Notes: generated from the letters alone by a model not told the origin. A stretch of DNA of 64,000 nucleotides from Centrapalus pauciflorus (GCA_020465985.1 JAANYP010002964.1:443501-507500), one strand, 5' to 3'. Positions 11,524 to 28,814 are shown, numbered from the stretch's first letter. Numbers and translations are program-made.

Positions 11524-12317
11524 CTACATAAATACTATAAAATGGTGGAAGGGTACTAAGTATGAGATGCCTCTGGGGTTTCCTCGTACTCCAAGACGGT
11601 AAGTCGTTGGGTTAGTTCTGCAATGCGAGCTTTGCGCTCTGCTAGGCGCTGTCACAATTCGTCGATTCCGTCTTGTTGAATCACCTGGGTATTCTGGTTG
11701 GCCCAAGGTATATTGGTGATTTGTATTGTCTCTTCCTTAATCCTTGCAGAGATCCCACCGACCTCCTGGTGGATTTGTTGAAATTGAAGGTCGTGTCTGG
11801 CGACCCTTGCCACCAATAGAGGCACCGTTCTTTGCGAAGGTTCCTCTATAAGTGTCGGTACTAGAAAAGAATATGGTGTTCCTAACTGGCTTGGGATACC
11901 TTCCTTGTTTCTCCATTCTTGGAGAATGTGAGGCATCCATCCCCACTGTCTTATGTTTGCCCGTCGTTACTGTGTCGGGCTTTACTGATGGGCAGGTACC
12001 GGGATAGACTCCTGTTGTGCTAGTCACACCCTTTTCCTAGGGGTGAACTTCCTCAATGGTCCATTGGGATGACTTCTGAATAGGGTGTAGGATGGAATAC
12101 GTGGTGGTGATGGTGGAGCAATTTGTGCTGCACGGCCACAGTTGCCCTCCTCTTGTTCTGACGGGTCCTCTACCTCGTCATTAATTGGGTCTGGGTGGGT
12201 CTCCGATCCAAGGTACATCTCAATGTCACCTTGTTGTCCCATGGGTGAGTATTCATCCTCGGAGTCAAAGAGGATAACGACCGTATGGTTTAACATGATT
12301 CTGTCATTAGGGTCCAT
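11524..12317 (-). pseudogene. Gypsy gag remnant
   Basis: The first ATG after the primer site (12317) opens a 97-residue acidic frame beginning MDPNDRIMLNHTVV. It then breaks into overlapping frames 12027-11737, 11936-11652 and 11706-11524. No CCHC knuckle is readable. Its position right after the leader supports a gag call; sequence similarity alone is weak. Confidence 0.65.
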
Positions 12318-12403
12318 ATGTTCACAGTTATTGAAATAAGAAAGTTTAGTGTTTGTAAAAGTTATAGTCTAGGGTACTAATGCAACCTAGTTCACTATAA
12401 CTA

Positions 12404-12417
12404 TGGCTCTGATACCA
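12404..12417 (-). other. Primer binding site of the Gypsy element
   Basis: The minus strand reads TGGTATCAGAGCCA (tRNA-Met type), three bases inside the 5' LTR. Confidence 0.95.
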
Positions 12418-12420
12418 ATC

Positions 12421-12878
12421 TGTCACACCCCGTTACCCTGGTTGGCAACGAAGAGTTAGCCGACCCGAACTAACCCGAATGGGGGACATGACTCCCAATA
12501 GATCTATCAACAATATATTCGCGCTTGCAAATAAATGCAATTAACGGTTCATGATTTGAGGTCTGATGGATCCAAACATGTAATACATATAAGAAATAAA
12601 CAGTTTTGATGTCCATATGAAAACAGTGCATGTATTTCCACCCCAATAGATAGTGAAAATAGGGGCTATGAGAACTCACCGAGATTGCGATGACAAAAAC
12701 GAGCGTAAAAAACTATTTAGCGTAATTGGATGGATGATGCGTCGAGTCAGTTTAATCGAGTCCTAAAGGATAATAAGGACTTAATATCTCTAATATATGA
12801 TGATATATATTTATAGATTTTTATGTCTTAAATCACCCAACATTACAAGTTTATAAATAAAACCCGCTTAAAACGTCA

Positions 12879-12921
<43 letters not shown>

Positions 12922-14345
12922 TTCTAGTTTTTTCGGAGGTTTTTCGGCCTACTTTGAGGCGGTTTTTGACAAAGCTCCACAATGTTTTAGACTTTGGTTT
13001 TCTAGGACCATAAACTACTATATGCAAAGAATTTTTATAGTCAAGAACGACCATTTTTTGATATGTTTAGGTTGTTGAAAAAGCTCGTTGAAAACCCTAT
13101 GTTGGCCATTTTTGAGCTGTCAAACTTTCGGTTTCCCAAATAATTTCTGGAGGTCCTAAACTCCAAAATAAATTATGAAAACTTCCAGATCTATAGTTAA
13201 GACATAGAACTATCTTTTGAGACAAGAATCAACTCATTTCGATAAGTTATGAATTAGTTATGATATTTCAAAGTCGATATAAATTGTTTTGCCGAAAATC
13301 CGCAGTTTATAAACTTGAAATAACGTATGATTCTAGTTGTTTATTCAAAGACTACTTGTATACAAGTTATAAAACACATATATATTACTTGTTTTCATAA
13401 TATTAACACCTTTATTATGTTTTTATATATTCATAAACACATTTAAAGAAACAACTTAAAAACAAAAACTAGAAACTTATAAATTTGAGTTTTTATGAAA
13501 CTTGTTGTTGTTGCTGATTATATATGTTATGCAAGACTTATATAAACATAAATATATGATGAAATAAGTTAGTATTTACTTACGATGTATTTGGAGTATG
13601 AAATTGAGAAGAAGTTGGAACTCTTGCAAGATTTGAACCAAGAACCCTTGAATTTCACCAAGAACACTTGAATGAAAATGTTTGTAGTGTGTGTGTGTGT
13701 GTGTGGGATCCGGTTTTGAGAGGAGAGAAAGAGGTATTTTGGTGTTAAAAAAATGAAAAGGAAGCTCTCGATTTATAGGCAAAGTCTTGGTCTTTCAAAT
13801 GGAGGTGGAGTGTAAGATCATGTTGAAATGAAAGGAGAATGGGATGTGAAAGATTTGATTATGAAAGGTTATGGAGTTGGGAAATAAAAAATTGAAATCA
13901 AATCTTGGGTAGTACTACCCTATGACCAGATTTTATGAATTATTTTCATGTATTTATATATATTTTTTTTGTATAAAAGTATTTAGAAATGTATTCTTGT
14001 ATTTCTCTTTTTTTGTAATTTCATAAATACTTTTGGATGCATTGTTTTAATGAATTGTTTAGTCTTGCATAATTAATGTTAAGTGTATTAGTGTATGATT
14101 AGTGTTACTAATCATAGTTTAATTACGTACTTAGTTGAATTAATCCTTCTTATCGTAAATCGATCGGATTAATTGATTTTCCGATTCATCGCACCGATGA
14201 AATTGATTCTAATTGAGTTGAATTTCCTTATGAACATTGTTAATCACTTTGATTAATTGCTAATGACCATTGATTAGGTTATAATTGGCTATTAAATACT
14301 GATTAGGTCATAGTTTGTTAACCTGGATTTGTTCCGGATGTTACA
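12421..14345 (-). repeat. 5' LTR of the Gypsy element
   Basis: 1925 bp from tgtcacaccccgttaccc to ggatgttaca. Compared with the 3' LTR it has lost about 490 bp after position 12455 and retains about 260 bp around 13650-13905, including a (GT)n run near 13689. It has a (TA)n run at about 12882-12917. TSD TACAC follows at 14346-14350. Confidence 0.9.
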
Positions 14346-14350
14346 TACAC

Positions 14351-14443
14351 AAATCAGGCCGAAAATCTCGAAACAGAACAGTAACGGTGGACGGTAAATA
14401 TCTCCAAATACAAAGCTTGAATAAAAAAATCCCAACGGTTAAA
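14351..14443 (-). pseudogene. Leader/gag remnant of the Ale-like element between two insertions
   Basis: This short stretch is bounded by the Gypsy TSD and the solo-LTR TSD. It continues the Ale-like internal region that resumes at 16056. No frame is readable. Confidence 0.6.
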
Positions 14444-14448
14444 GTGAC

Positions 14449-15729
14449 TGTTATGACATATGTACATATTTTTCAGTCATATTTTGCCTCGAATTTGGGT
14501 TATTTTTGCCTCGAATTGTTTAAATACGACCCTGATTTGTTTATTTTTGTGTTTTGGAGTTCGAGGGTTGCCCGAATTGGAAAAGAACGGACTATGGAGC
14601 TTAAGTGCCAAATTTACGGGCTGAGCCGGTCTCCCTTCGAATCCTGCTGACTTTTGACCAAGCTGCCCTGATCGCGGCCACGACCATCTTATCGTGACCG
14701 TGCTGACTTGCGATCGGTGGATCGCGCCCATGCTTCTTATCGCGCCCGCAATGGCCTCAGCGCGGCCGCGATCCTAAGAAAATATAAAAAGACAGCAGCG
14801 GTTTCGTTATTTTTTATGCAATTTTTGGACGAACTTTTACACATAGATTAGGGTGCGATTAGTAGGTGTTCGATAGATTTGATTTTCAGCTTAGTTTAGG
14901 TTAGTCTAGTGAATCATTCGGCTATTGGAGTGGATCAAATCATTCGGTTGCGGGCCTTTCTCGTGTTTCTTACGGTTTTTGGTACACTCTTTTCGTATTA
15001 CTTTCTGTTATGATTATGTTTAGTATAGATCTCGTTTATTTTATTATTTTTAACATGATTAGTGAGTAGTTTATCCAAGCACTTGCTTGGTTACGTTTTT
15101 ACATGGATTAGTGGAGTATTTGATGGTTTTGGTTGAAAAGTGTTTGATTCATTGATGTATTCTTGATTCATACGATTAACATGTGTAAAATCAGAATTAT
15201 AGTTAATTTTCTAGCATTATTGTGATCATGATTATTGATTATAAAGGCTGATTTTTATAAACTTTATCAAATTTAAGTGATTTATTAATTGATTGGCATG
15301 GTGACTAGTTAATAAATTGTGAAATTATTATATGCAAATTAATTCTTAGCAATATTGTGATTATAGAATTAATTTAATCTTTGATTTCCTTAGACTTGAT
15401 TGATGTTTATGCGGCAAAATTGAATATTTATAGTTATTTCCGAGCGCTTGACGTGTAGACAGTTTTAATCTCTAAAAGCTAGATTTAGTTGACTTAATTA
15501 ATTGTAAAAGACATTTATTATTGATTTTAAGAAATTGGGGAATACCGGAGAACTCCATACTTGATATTCTGAAATTAATAAAATATGTCCATTAATCGGT
15601 TTTACATCAAAGTTTCAAACTCTTAATCTTAAAAGATTTAAAACGGTTTTCTTTGACCAAAAACATGTTAAGTGTTTTTACACCATTTTACTCCATTAAT
15701 CGTAAAAGACGTATCCAAGTGAGTGTTGC

Positions 15730-15781
<52 letters not shown>

Positions 15782-16050
15782 ATTATTCTGTTTTAGCGTT
15801 AAGGTTTATAATTTTAGTAATCTGTTAGTTTTAAGAATTTAGGGTTATAATCATCCTCAACCCTTATCCATGGCTAGATATTAGTGATAATCCTAGTATC
15901 AGTATCTCGATCCTTATTGCCGTTCCCTGAGTTCGATAATCCCCGAGGTGAGCTGCTAGCTATACTAACTATGACTGGTACACTCCCAGTGGTATTTGGT
16001 ATGACTTAGGCTTTCTTCTTTCTTTGATTGCCAAATCCGCGCAAAGATCA
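14449..16050 (+). mobile_element. Solo LTR, Athila/Tat-type Gypsy
   Basis: 1602 bp with ends TGTTATGAC...AAAGATCA, flanked by the 5-bp TSD GTGAC (14444-14448 and 16051-16055). It is homologous over its length to 24923-26508, which is preceded by a polypurine tract, and this fixes the orientation. No internal region remains, so unequal recombination between two LTRs is the likely origin. It holds a (TA)n run at about 15737-15778. The Athila/Tat call rests on the PPT context of the homologous copy. Confidence 0.85.
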
Positions 16051-16055
16051 GTGAC

Positions 16056-16236
16056 ATTACATATGTTGCAAACCTACACACAAAAGATCGTGATGATCAA
16101 ATGGTGAACGAATCTAGAATGTTGATTTTCCCACGGCTGCACAAACCTGGCCGAAAGTTACATAACAAAACGACAAACCTAATAGTGAATGGGTGCGACA
16201 AACCGAGATCTCAACAAATTATCAGTAACGATACAA
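16056..16236 (-). pseudogene. 5' leader of the Ale-like Copia element
   Basis: It lies between the solo-LTR TSD and the 5' LTR. The minus strand just inside the LTR reads ttgtatcgttac, a decayed match to TGGTATCAGAGC. Part resembles the leader at about 5930-6020. Confidence 0.55.
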
Positions 16237-16417
16237 TGTTGAAATAGATATGACCGAATGATTAAAGTTTTATAATAACACAAATTAAGTAGAGAAAATA
16301 CAATATAATTGAATGAATAGAAAACATAACCATAGCCTTATATCTAGACTACAAGCCCTACCTAGAATACAAAACCCTAAAAGCCCAATGGGTAATGAGC
16401 TCAATATTACATTAATA
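16237..16417 (-). repeat. 5' LTR of the Ale-like Copia element
   Basis: It matches 2227-2394 with scattered substitutions and small indels. One end reads tgttgaaatagatatgaccg; the other ends in attacattaata. No clean TSD pairs 2222-2226 with the bases after 16417. Confidence 0.75.
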
Positions 16418-18950
16418 CCTAAATTTCATTGTCATGCATAGACTTAAATCTCATTAAAGGCATCAATCTTTTTCTTGTGAGTACATGAACTCGTCTTAAT
16501 ATCTAGGTAGACGAAGTTACCATTTTTCTTAAAATGTTTTTTATTTAATAACCAACATTCAATAAAAACAACATATTTATTAAAAGCTTTTATTGAAATT
16601 ATTCTAAGGACCATTATGCAATTGATACAATATATTTTCCTTTAAATTGGTGTGACAAAGCACTCTTTGTGGTTCAGAATTTATTTTTGCTTTTAAATGT
16701 TTTTTCTTTGATTTCAATTTTCTATATCCAATTTCAGATCTGTGCGAGTAGACTTCTATAAACTATGGATTTTATATTTTGTGAAATCAGATGTGATTAC
16801 ATTTGTTGATTTTGATTTATTTTTCCGGATTCAAAGTGATATCTGTTGGTATTGATTTGGTTTTATACGTTTTGTTTTAAATCGGTTTTGATCAACTTTT
16901 AGAATCTGAGGAAACATTGATTCTTTTTTTTGGTTAAAAATCTTGGTTTACATCTGGATATATGAGATGTGGATCATCCGTCCATGGTTGATCATCCTGA
17001 ATGTATTCAACGTGTTCTTGAGTTTGAGATTAATGAAATTGCAGTATATAAATCTCTTCGATTCTCTTGAAGTGCATCAAGGGGTCGATTAACTACAATG
17101 CTTCTTCTTTGTAACCAGACGAATGTGAACTCGATGTACAAATATAAGAAGAATCAAGAGGATGAAAGGTATTTGCTTAATTAATTAGATCTCTCCATTT
17201 ATTAAGTTTCCATTAATTTCAATATTTTATATGCAATTTGAGATAGTGGTACACTGTTAATAGTTTTTTTCAAGATTAATAGTTTTTTTTTAATCTCCAG
17301 ATATGGTGGTCATTCATATAGTGAACTATTCATGGTGTGGGTTTAGTTAGTACTAGTGTTTGTTTTGCAAATCCTCTTCCTAAAACTGAGCTCGAGCTTT
17401 TATTCTCTTGATTTAAGATCTTATGTTTTTCGAGCCTTATAAATGTATTACTAGCTATATTTGTAAACGAGTAAAGTTTTTATGAGTTTGAGTTCAAGAT
17501 AAATGTCAAGAAGGTAACTCATAGATGAGTTTAGGGATCCAATATTATTTATAGATATATTCCAAATATTTGATATGAGCTCGAGCTCAATTTAAGTGCC
17601 TCATTTAAGCACGAGCTTGCACATTGAAAGCCTGTCAAGCTATAGAGCTTGGTGTTGCCTAAGTTAATTAAGCAGAGCTCTACTCATTTGGAGCACTACT
17701 TATTTACCTTAGAAATAAAAAATTTCCTCATGTCTCTCTCTATTGCTATCACTGTCTTTCTTACATCTATATCCGTGCATCAAACACTCTTCTTTTCTCC
17801 CTATTTTGTATATGAAGCATTTTGTAATCGAGTTTTGTGTTTGATTCTATAGTCGATGTGAGAAATAACTTCAATCAAATTTTTGTGTTCAATATGGGTT
17901 TTTGTTTGCTCTGTATTCCATTGATGTTCGGAGCACATATACAAACACTGAACTTTTGGTTCATGGATCTGTTGATTGGCTGATTATTTTTATGTATGAC
18001 ATAAAGTCATATTAATAAATAAAATAGTTAAAAAGAGACCGGGTACACCACTGCAAAAACAGTTTCAACCCCCCATGTTTCTTAGAAATCTCCATCCTGT
18101 TTTTTTTTAAAGAATATCCCCTGTTCATTTCACATGATTTCTTAGTTTGAAATAAGACTAATTTTCTATTGAAAGCATCATCTGCATTCCACCCCAATTG
18201 TTTGATGAAATGTCTTTGTCAGTTTTATGTTATAATTACTAGGATAAACCGACAGACTTCACTATCTATAGGTGTGTATCAGTCGATTGTTGATATTTCC
18301 ACATGGGGCTAAAACATAAGCCCTCAAGCAGTAACTTGTAATATCGAGAAGTTGGTTACAGTTCTTTCTTTCTTGTGTTACGAACCTAATTAGGCTTTGA
18401 GCTTGGTTTATTAGTTTGATGACTTTTCAAGATCCAGACTTAAGGACAACTAGTTCAATTGAAAATCTAGACACACACACACACACACATACACACAAAG
18501 TTATGGCTCAAAAGCTTGACCTCAACATGTGCTTTTTTAGTTTTCTTGCTGATTTTCAACGGTTATGGTTTATTTGATGATAATGTGTATGCCATAATAA
18601 TGTGAGAGGCTTATATATACATGAGATCTAATCGTATTCATGTTAACCATTGGTGATGATTGTTAAGTTTCTATTGGGTTATTCTAGTTTTAAATTTGTT
18701 GGTTTTGTATTTATTCAATAGATATGTTGCTCCTTAAGTGACATTTGTGTCAAATCAATTTGGTTATTCTAGCTTAAAATTTATTTGGTTAGTTTGGCTT
18801 CAAATCTGTTGCTTGCTATGTGAGATTTGCTTATACAAGTGATCTAATTTTATCCCCTTTCCCCTTAATTTCACTCCAACTTGATTTAAGTTTATTACAT
18901 TCTAATACAGGTTTCGTGGTCACTCATCCATCCAAAGCTCCAAAGTTTTC
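16418..18950. other. Intergenic DNA without a supported gene
   Basis: AT-rich sequence with only short frames on both strands and no recognisable domain. A (CA)n microsatellite sits at about 18471-18497. Confidence 0.6.
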
Positions 18951-18959
18951 TACCACTGG

Positions 18960-19279
18960 TACATAACCTCCTACAGCCACTCCAAAGCTCTAGAGTTTTC
19001 TACCACTGGTACATAACTTCCTACAACCACTCCTCCATCAAAGCTACCAATGATTCATTGTCATCTGCAGCATTTCCGCTCTTACGTAACTCAAGCATTG
19101 CTTCAATTTCTGAGAGGTTAGCAGTAGCCAATGCTATAAGCTCTTTCAAATCCTCTAAGTTCAAGGTAGCTAGTAAGCCTCTCTAATTCCAAACAATCTG
19201 ACTTCACCTTGGCCATATACTTCACCTTGGTTACCATGCCATGATCTTTGCATACAACGACTTTAACAAAAACATGCAT
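18960..19279 (-). pseudogene. Unrecognised gene fragment, tandem copy 1 (frameshifted)
   Basis: The minus strand starts MHVFVKVVV and continues with MVTKVKYMAKVKSDCL. It then loses frame relative to copies 2 and 3 through a one-base difference near 19186-19195. The homologous sequence continues in other frames through NLEDLKELIAL-like and Leu/Lys-rich helical segments to a Gly/Asp-rich tail. I do not recognise the family. Confidence 0.5.
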
Positions 19280-19581
19280 GTCGCTAAGGGAATTGATAAG
19301 GTAACGATAATTTCAATGTAATTTCTCATGTTAACAATTTGGTAATTATAGCTTCAAATTGATTTGGTTAGTTTAGCTTCAAATCTGTTTGCTATGTGAG
19401 ATTTGCTTATACAAGTGATATAATTTTATCCCCTTTCCCCTCAATTTCTCTCTAACTTGATTTAACTTTATTACATTCCAATACAGGTTTCGTGGTCACT
19501 CATCCATCCAAAGCTCCAGAGGTACATTACCTCCTCAGCCACTCCTCCATCCAAAGCTCCAGAGCTATCTACCACCGATAC

Positions 19582-19884
19582 TTAACCTCCTAATGCCACT
19601 CCTCCATCCAAAGCTCTAGAGTTTTCTACCCCTGGTACATAACATCCTACATCCACTCCTCCATCCAAAGCTACCATTGGTTCATTGTAATCTACAGCAT
19701 TTCCCGCTCTTACGTAAGTCAAGTATTGCTTTAATTTTGAGAGGTTAGCAGCATCCAATGCTATAAGTTCTTTCAAATCCTCTAAGTTCAAGGTAGCTAG
19801 TAAGCCTCTGTAACCCAAACAATCTGACTTCACCTTAGTTACCATGACAGGATTGCATACAACGACTTTAACAAATTCATGCAT
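19582..19884 (-). pseudogene. Unrecognised gene fragment, tandem copy 2
   Basis: The 100-residue frame starts MHEFVKVVV, has a central GYRGLLATLNLEDLKELIAL, and ends in a repeated tail (VALDGGVDVGCYVPGVENSR, then ALDGGVALGG). The middle is likely helical; the tail is an imperfect repeat of ALDGGVxxGxYVPxVENS. It aligns with copies 1 and 3, and flanking non-coding sequence is duplicated too. I do not recognise a domain; it may be an exon of a host gene caught in a segmental duplication. Confidence 0.5.
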
Positions 19885-20274
19885 GTTGCAAATGGAATTG
19901 TTAAGGTAATGATAATTTCAATTATAAAACCCAATCTCCATTATTATTATCTCAATTTAAAGTTGGTTAAAAATGTAGAATTTGGTGATATATTTGCCGA
20001 GGCCTTGTTACGTTGTTAGACAAAATAAAATCACCGGAAAGTGAGGCAAAACAGTCAATTATACATACGTATGCAAGTTGGAAAGAAACATGATTTTGTC
20101 CAGTCATTTGTTACTTTAGGGTAGACTTACTATGATAATTCTGTTTGCTATATACCGCTTGGCCATGATTCTTGAACTCCTAATATTGGGATGAAGATTC
20201 TTGCTAGCTGGATTTAACTTTATTACATTCCCATACAGTTTTCTTGTTCACTCCTTCCAAAGCTCTAGTGTTTT

Positions 20275-20732
20275 CTACCACCGGTGCATAACAACTCCTC
20301 CATCCAAAGCTCCAGAGCTTTCTACCACTGGTACATAACTTCCTACAGCCACTCCTCCATCCGAAGCTCCCAAATTGTTGATTGTCATCTGCAGCCTTTC
20401 CTCCATCCAAAGATCAAGGTTCTCTGCCAATGGTTCCGGGCTTTCTGTAGCCACTCCACCATCAGGATTCTCTAGCACTGGTACATAGCCATCTACAACC
20501 TCCCCTGCTCCCATATTGTCAGTTGTGACGTTACCCCTCTCTTACGTAACTGAAGCATTGCGTCAATTTTTGAGAGGTTATCATCAGCCAATGTTATAAG
20601 TTCTTTGAAATCGTTTAAGTTCAAGGTAGCTAGTAAGCCTCTGTAACCCAAGCAATCTGACTTCTCCTTGGCCATGTACTTCACCTTGGTTACCATGGCA
20701 TGATTGCGTACAACTTTAACAAATTCATGCAT
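20275..20732 (-). pseudogene. Unrecognised gene fragment, tandem copy 3
   Basis: 20732-20493 encodes MHEFVKVV...MVTKVKYMAKEKSDCLG and the same GYRGLLATLNLNDFKELITL core. A second frame (20514-20275) carries the repeated tail YVPVVESSGALDGGVVMHRW. Core and tail are in different frames here but share one in copy 2, so at least one copy is frameshifted. Downstream sequence at about 20830-20990 repeats 19970-20120, confirming a block duplication of roughly 0.85 kb. Confidence 0.5.
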
Positions 20733-20990
20733 GTCGCTAAGGGAATTGATAAGGTAATGATAATTTCAATTTAATTTCTCATGTTAATAATACCCAAACT
20801 CAATTATTATTATCTCAATTTAAAGTTGGCTAAAAATGTAGAATTTGGTGATATATTTGCCAATGCCTTGTTACTTTGTTAGACAAAATAACATCACTGG
20901 AAAGTGAGGCAAAAAAGTCAATTATACATAGGTTTGCAAGTTGAAGGAAAGAAACATGATTTTGTCTAGTGGTTTGTTGCTTTAGGGATG

Positions 20991-21639
20991 AAGATTGTTG
21001 CTAGCTGGATCTAATTTCGAATGACATTTCTATTTGTATTCAAGTTTTAGTATATTACGAATGTGCCTATTTGGGCCAAATTCTATGACTGTGTCTAGTT
21101 TTGGAGGTTTGGAGGTATTTTTTTCATGTTTTTTATTGAATATTTTGTATTTTTGGAGTTGATTTTTGCTGTTATTGAGTTTTGGCATCAACTTTTATGT
21201 GCTGTGAGTTTGAGGTTTTATGCCAATGTTATTATGCTTTATTGAAATAATTACAAGTGGCGTTCCTTGTTGGATGTACTAATTGAAAACACTCTTAGAT
21301 GTTCAATTATTCTCTTCGGTATGAGATGTTCAATTATTCTATTATATACTTATGATTCCTATCCACATGCTTTTTATCAATGTGATGTTCGTTTGAAGCA
21401 TTTGATGACACATATCACACTTCATAGCTGATTACAAGATGCAGAACTTGCACAAAGGGTTAACGTTCAAGTTGGAGCTTACCCAAACAAGAAAGATTAT
21501 GATGGAAGGTCAACACTGGTGTGAAGAACATGTTTCTGCATCAAAAGGACATGAACATATCACTCTTTTGCTTATTCAACAAGGCATAGAAGTTCGAGTA
21601 AGTTTCTACATCAAAAGGACATGATTGAATGGTCATAAC
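20991..21639. other. Intergenic DNA without a supported gene
   Basis: AT-rich, no domain or repeat border visible. A 61-codon plus-strand frame at 21439-21624 has no recognisable features. Confidence 0.5.
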
Positions 21640-21699
21640 ATGGTGCGCGACGGACAATTGAAGACTGTGCAGTTCGAGTAACTATCTTTAAACCGTTCA

Positions 21700-21826
21700 A
21701 CTTACAATTGAATTACACAAGACTTACTTTTATCACCTAAATTTCAACTTGCCTCCACAGGAGTCGAACCGTGACCTCTCACTTATATCTCCACCCTGTT
21801 ACCGCTAGGCCAAAGACCCGTTTGGT
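21700..21826 (-). mobile_element. tRNA-derived SINE or tRNA-like fragment
   Basis: The minus strand holds an A box, TGGCCTAGCGGT (21812-21801), and 42 nt further a B box, GGTTCGACTCC (21770-21760). This is the spacing of an RNA polymerase III internal promoter. No cloverleaf with paired acceptor arms is evident, and the sequence runs on into a tail, as in plant tRNA-derived SINEs. The 3' border and TSD were not found. Confidence 0.6.
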
Positions 21827-22017
21827 TAAAAACATATGTAATTTTGGATAAAAACATATGTAATTGAGGTTGAACTTGTAAGATTGAAATGTTCATTATA
21901 TGTTGAAATAATTTATTATAATTATTGGAGTTGTGTATTTTCTGCATATATGCATTTAGAAAAAAAAAAACAGGTTATTATTAAATTTAGATTTATGCTG
22001 GAAATAGATAAATTAAG

Positions 22018-22087
<70 letters not shown>
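22018..22087. repeat. (TA)n microsatellite
   Basis: Near-perfect TA run of about 70 bp on the left side of TIR element A. Confidence 0.95.
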
Positions 22088-24863
<2,776 letters not shown>

Positions 24864-26508
24864 TTTAGTCATTTTTGAGCAGGTTTGCTTGAGAAAAAGC
24901 AATGCTCAAGTGTGGGGTTATTTGATATGATGTCATTTGTATATATCTTTCGTATCATTTTGTCTTACATTTTGGCAGTTTTAGCTTTGATATACGTGGA
25001 AATGGTATTGATTTGCTTCATATTTGTTTTTCGTAGGTTTGAAGTCGTCATGTTGCCAAAAGGATAAAAAATGAAGCGAAAACGTTGAATTCACGGATTT
25101 AGCCGACCTCCCTTGAAGCGGACTGAGTTTGCTATAGCCATTTGTCATGACCACGACTCAGGCTCGTGACCACGACTTTTGTCGTGATCACGACACGTCA
25201 GATCTGATTAAAAAGAGAGCAACGGCAAAATTAGGGTTTACCTTCGATTTTATCTTATTGTAGCCTCCTTTTTCACACACTTCAAGGTGCGATTAGTAGG
25301 TGTAAGTAAGGTTTTTGATTTTGTATCATAGTTAGGTTTAGCTTAGCTAAACCATTCAGTTATTGGAGTAGATTAAAGCATTTGGTTGCGGTTTATTTTG
25401 AGTTTTTCATCCGATTTTGGTACACTCTTTCCCTTAAACTTTCTGTAATGGTAATATCTAGCATAGATTTCATTTATGTTAATGTTTTTTTATCATGATT
25501 AGTGAGTAGTTTAGTTAAACACTTGCTTGGTTACGTTTTTATATGGATTAATGGAGTATTTTGATGGTTTTGGTTGAAAATTGTTTGATTCATTGATGTA
25601 TTTTTTATTCATACGATTAATATGTGTAAAATCAGTATTATGGTTAATTTTCTAACATTATTGTGATGATGATTATTGATTATAAATTCTGATTTTTATA
25701 AACTTAGTTAAATTTATGTGATATATTAGTTGGTTGTTATTTCTAGCATTATTGTGATTATGAGATAGTGGCTAATTAATAAATTGTGAAATCATTGTGT
25801 GCAAATTAATCCTTAGCAATATTGTGATCATAGGATTAGTTTAATCTTTGATTTCCTTAGTCTTGATTAATGTTTATGCGGCTAAATTGAGTATTTAGAG
25901 TTATTTCCGAGCGCTTGACGTGTAGACAGTTTTAATCTCTAAAAGCTAGATTTTGTTAACTTAATTAATCCTAAAAGACATTTTCTGTTGATTTTAAGAA
26001 ATTGGGGAATACCGGAGAACTCCATACTTGATTTTCTGAAATTAATAAATATGTCTATGAATCGGTTTTACATCAAAGTTTCATACTCTTGACCATAAAA
26101 TATTAAAACAGTTGGATTTAATTCTAACTTACTTTTCTTTGACCAAAAACATCTTAAGTGTTTTTACACATGTTTACTCCATTAATCTTAAAAGACGTAT
26201 CCAAGTGAGTGTTGCTTTTAATATATATGATATTTCATTGTTTTAGTCTTATAGCTTATAACCTTTACTAATCGGCTAGATAGTTTAAATATTTAGGGTT
26301 AGTTACATCCTCATCTTTTCTAAATGGCTAGATATTAGTGACAATCCAAGAATCGGTATCTCGATTCTATTCGCCGTTCCCTGAGTTCGATAATTCCCGA
26401 GGTCAGCTTCAAGCTGTACTATTTACGACTGGTACACTGCCAGTGGTATTTGGTATAAATTAGGCTTTCTTCATTCTTTTGATCTTATAGCCAAATCCGC
26501 GTAGATCA
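24864..26508 (+). mobile_element. Athila/Tat-type Gypsy: PPT and 3' LTR remnant
   Basis: 24864-24922 is the end of an internal region with CTCAAGTGTGGGG (24906-24918), the polypurine-tract motif of plant Athila/Tat elements. The LTR 24923-26508 (1586 bp, TGATATGATGTC...GTAGATCA) is homologous to the solo LTR at 14449-16050. No coding region remains. Confidence 0.75.
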
Positions 26509-28812
<2,304 letters not shown>

Positions 28813-28814
28813 AC

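Larger units (their letters stand above)
6026..14345 (-). mobile_element. Ty3/Gypsy retrotransposon (chromovirus-like), nested in the Ale-like element
   Basis: It has long LTRs (6026-8207 and 12421-14345), a primer site at 12404-12417, a 5-bp TSD, and minus-strand gag, protease, RT, RNase H and integrase remnants in Gypsy order (integrase last). The protein words (FVIVFINDI, KTNVVANAQSRKERAKSLR) resemble the Tekay/Del group of chromoviruses; that subgroup is an inference. All coding parts are broken by stops and frame changes. Confidence 0.9.
2227..16417 (-). mobile_element. Old Ale/Retrofit-like Copia retrotransposon, split by nested insertions
   Basis: Two similar short LTRs (2227-2394 and 16237-16417) bracket degenerate minus-strand Copia gag, protease, integrase, RT and RNase H pieces. 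With the Gypsy element (6026-14345) and the solo LTR (14449-16050) removed, the pieces join into one roughly 4.3 kb internal region. The pyrimidine run at 2396-2403 is the complement of a polypurine tract next to the 3' LTR. The sequence at 16222-16236 is a decayed primer site. Many stops and frame changes show it is long dead. Short LTRs and protein flavour suggest the Ale lineage; the lineage call is an inference. Confidence 0.75.

Noticed and set aside
17649..17852. 67-codon plus-strand frame as a small membrane protein
   Set aside because: Hydrophobic composition follows from local T-richness; no homologous motif or promoter could be identified.
21751..21826. Functional tRNA gene
   Set aside because: Only the A and B boxes fit; no acceptor-stem pairing or clean anticodon arm was found, so a SINE or tRNA relic is more likely.
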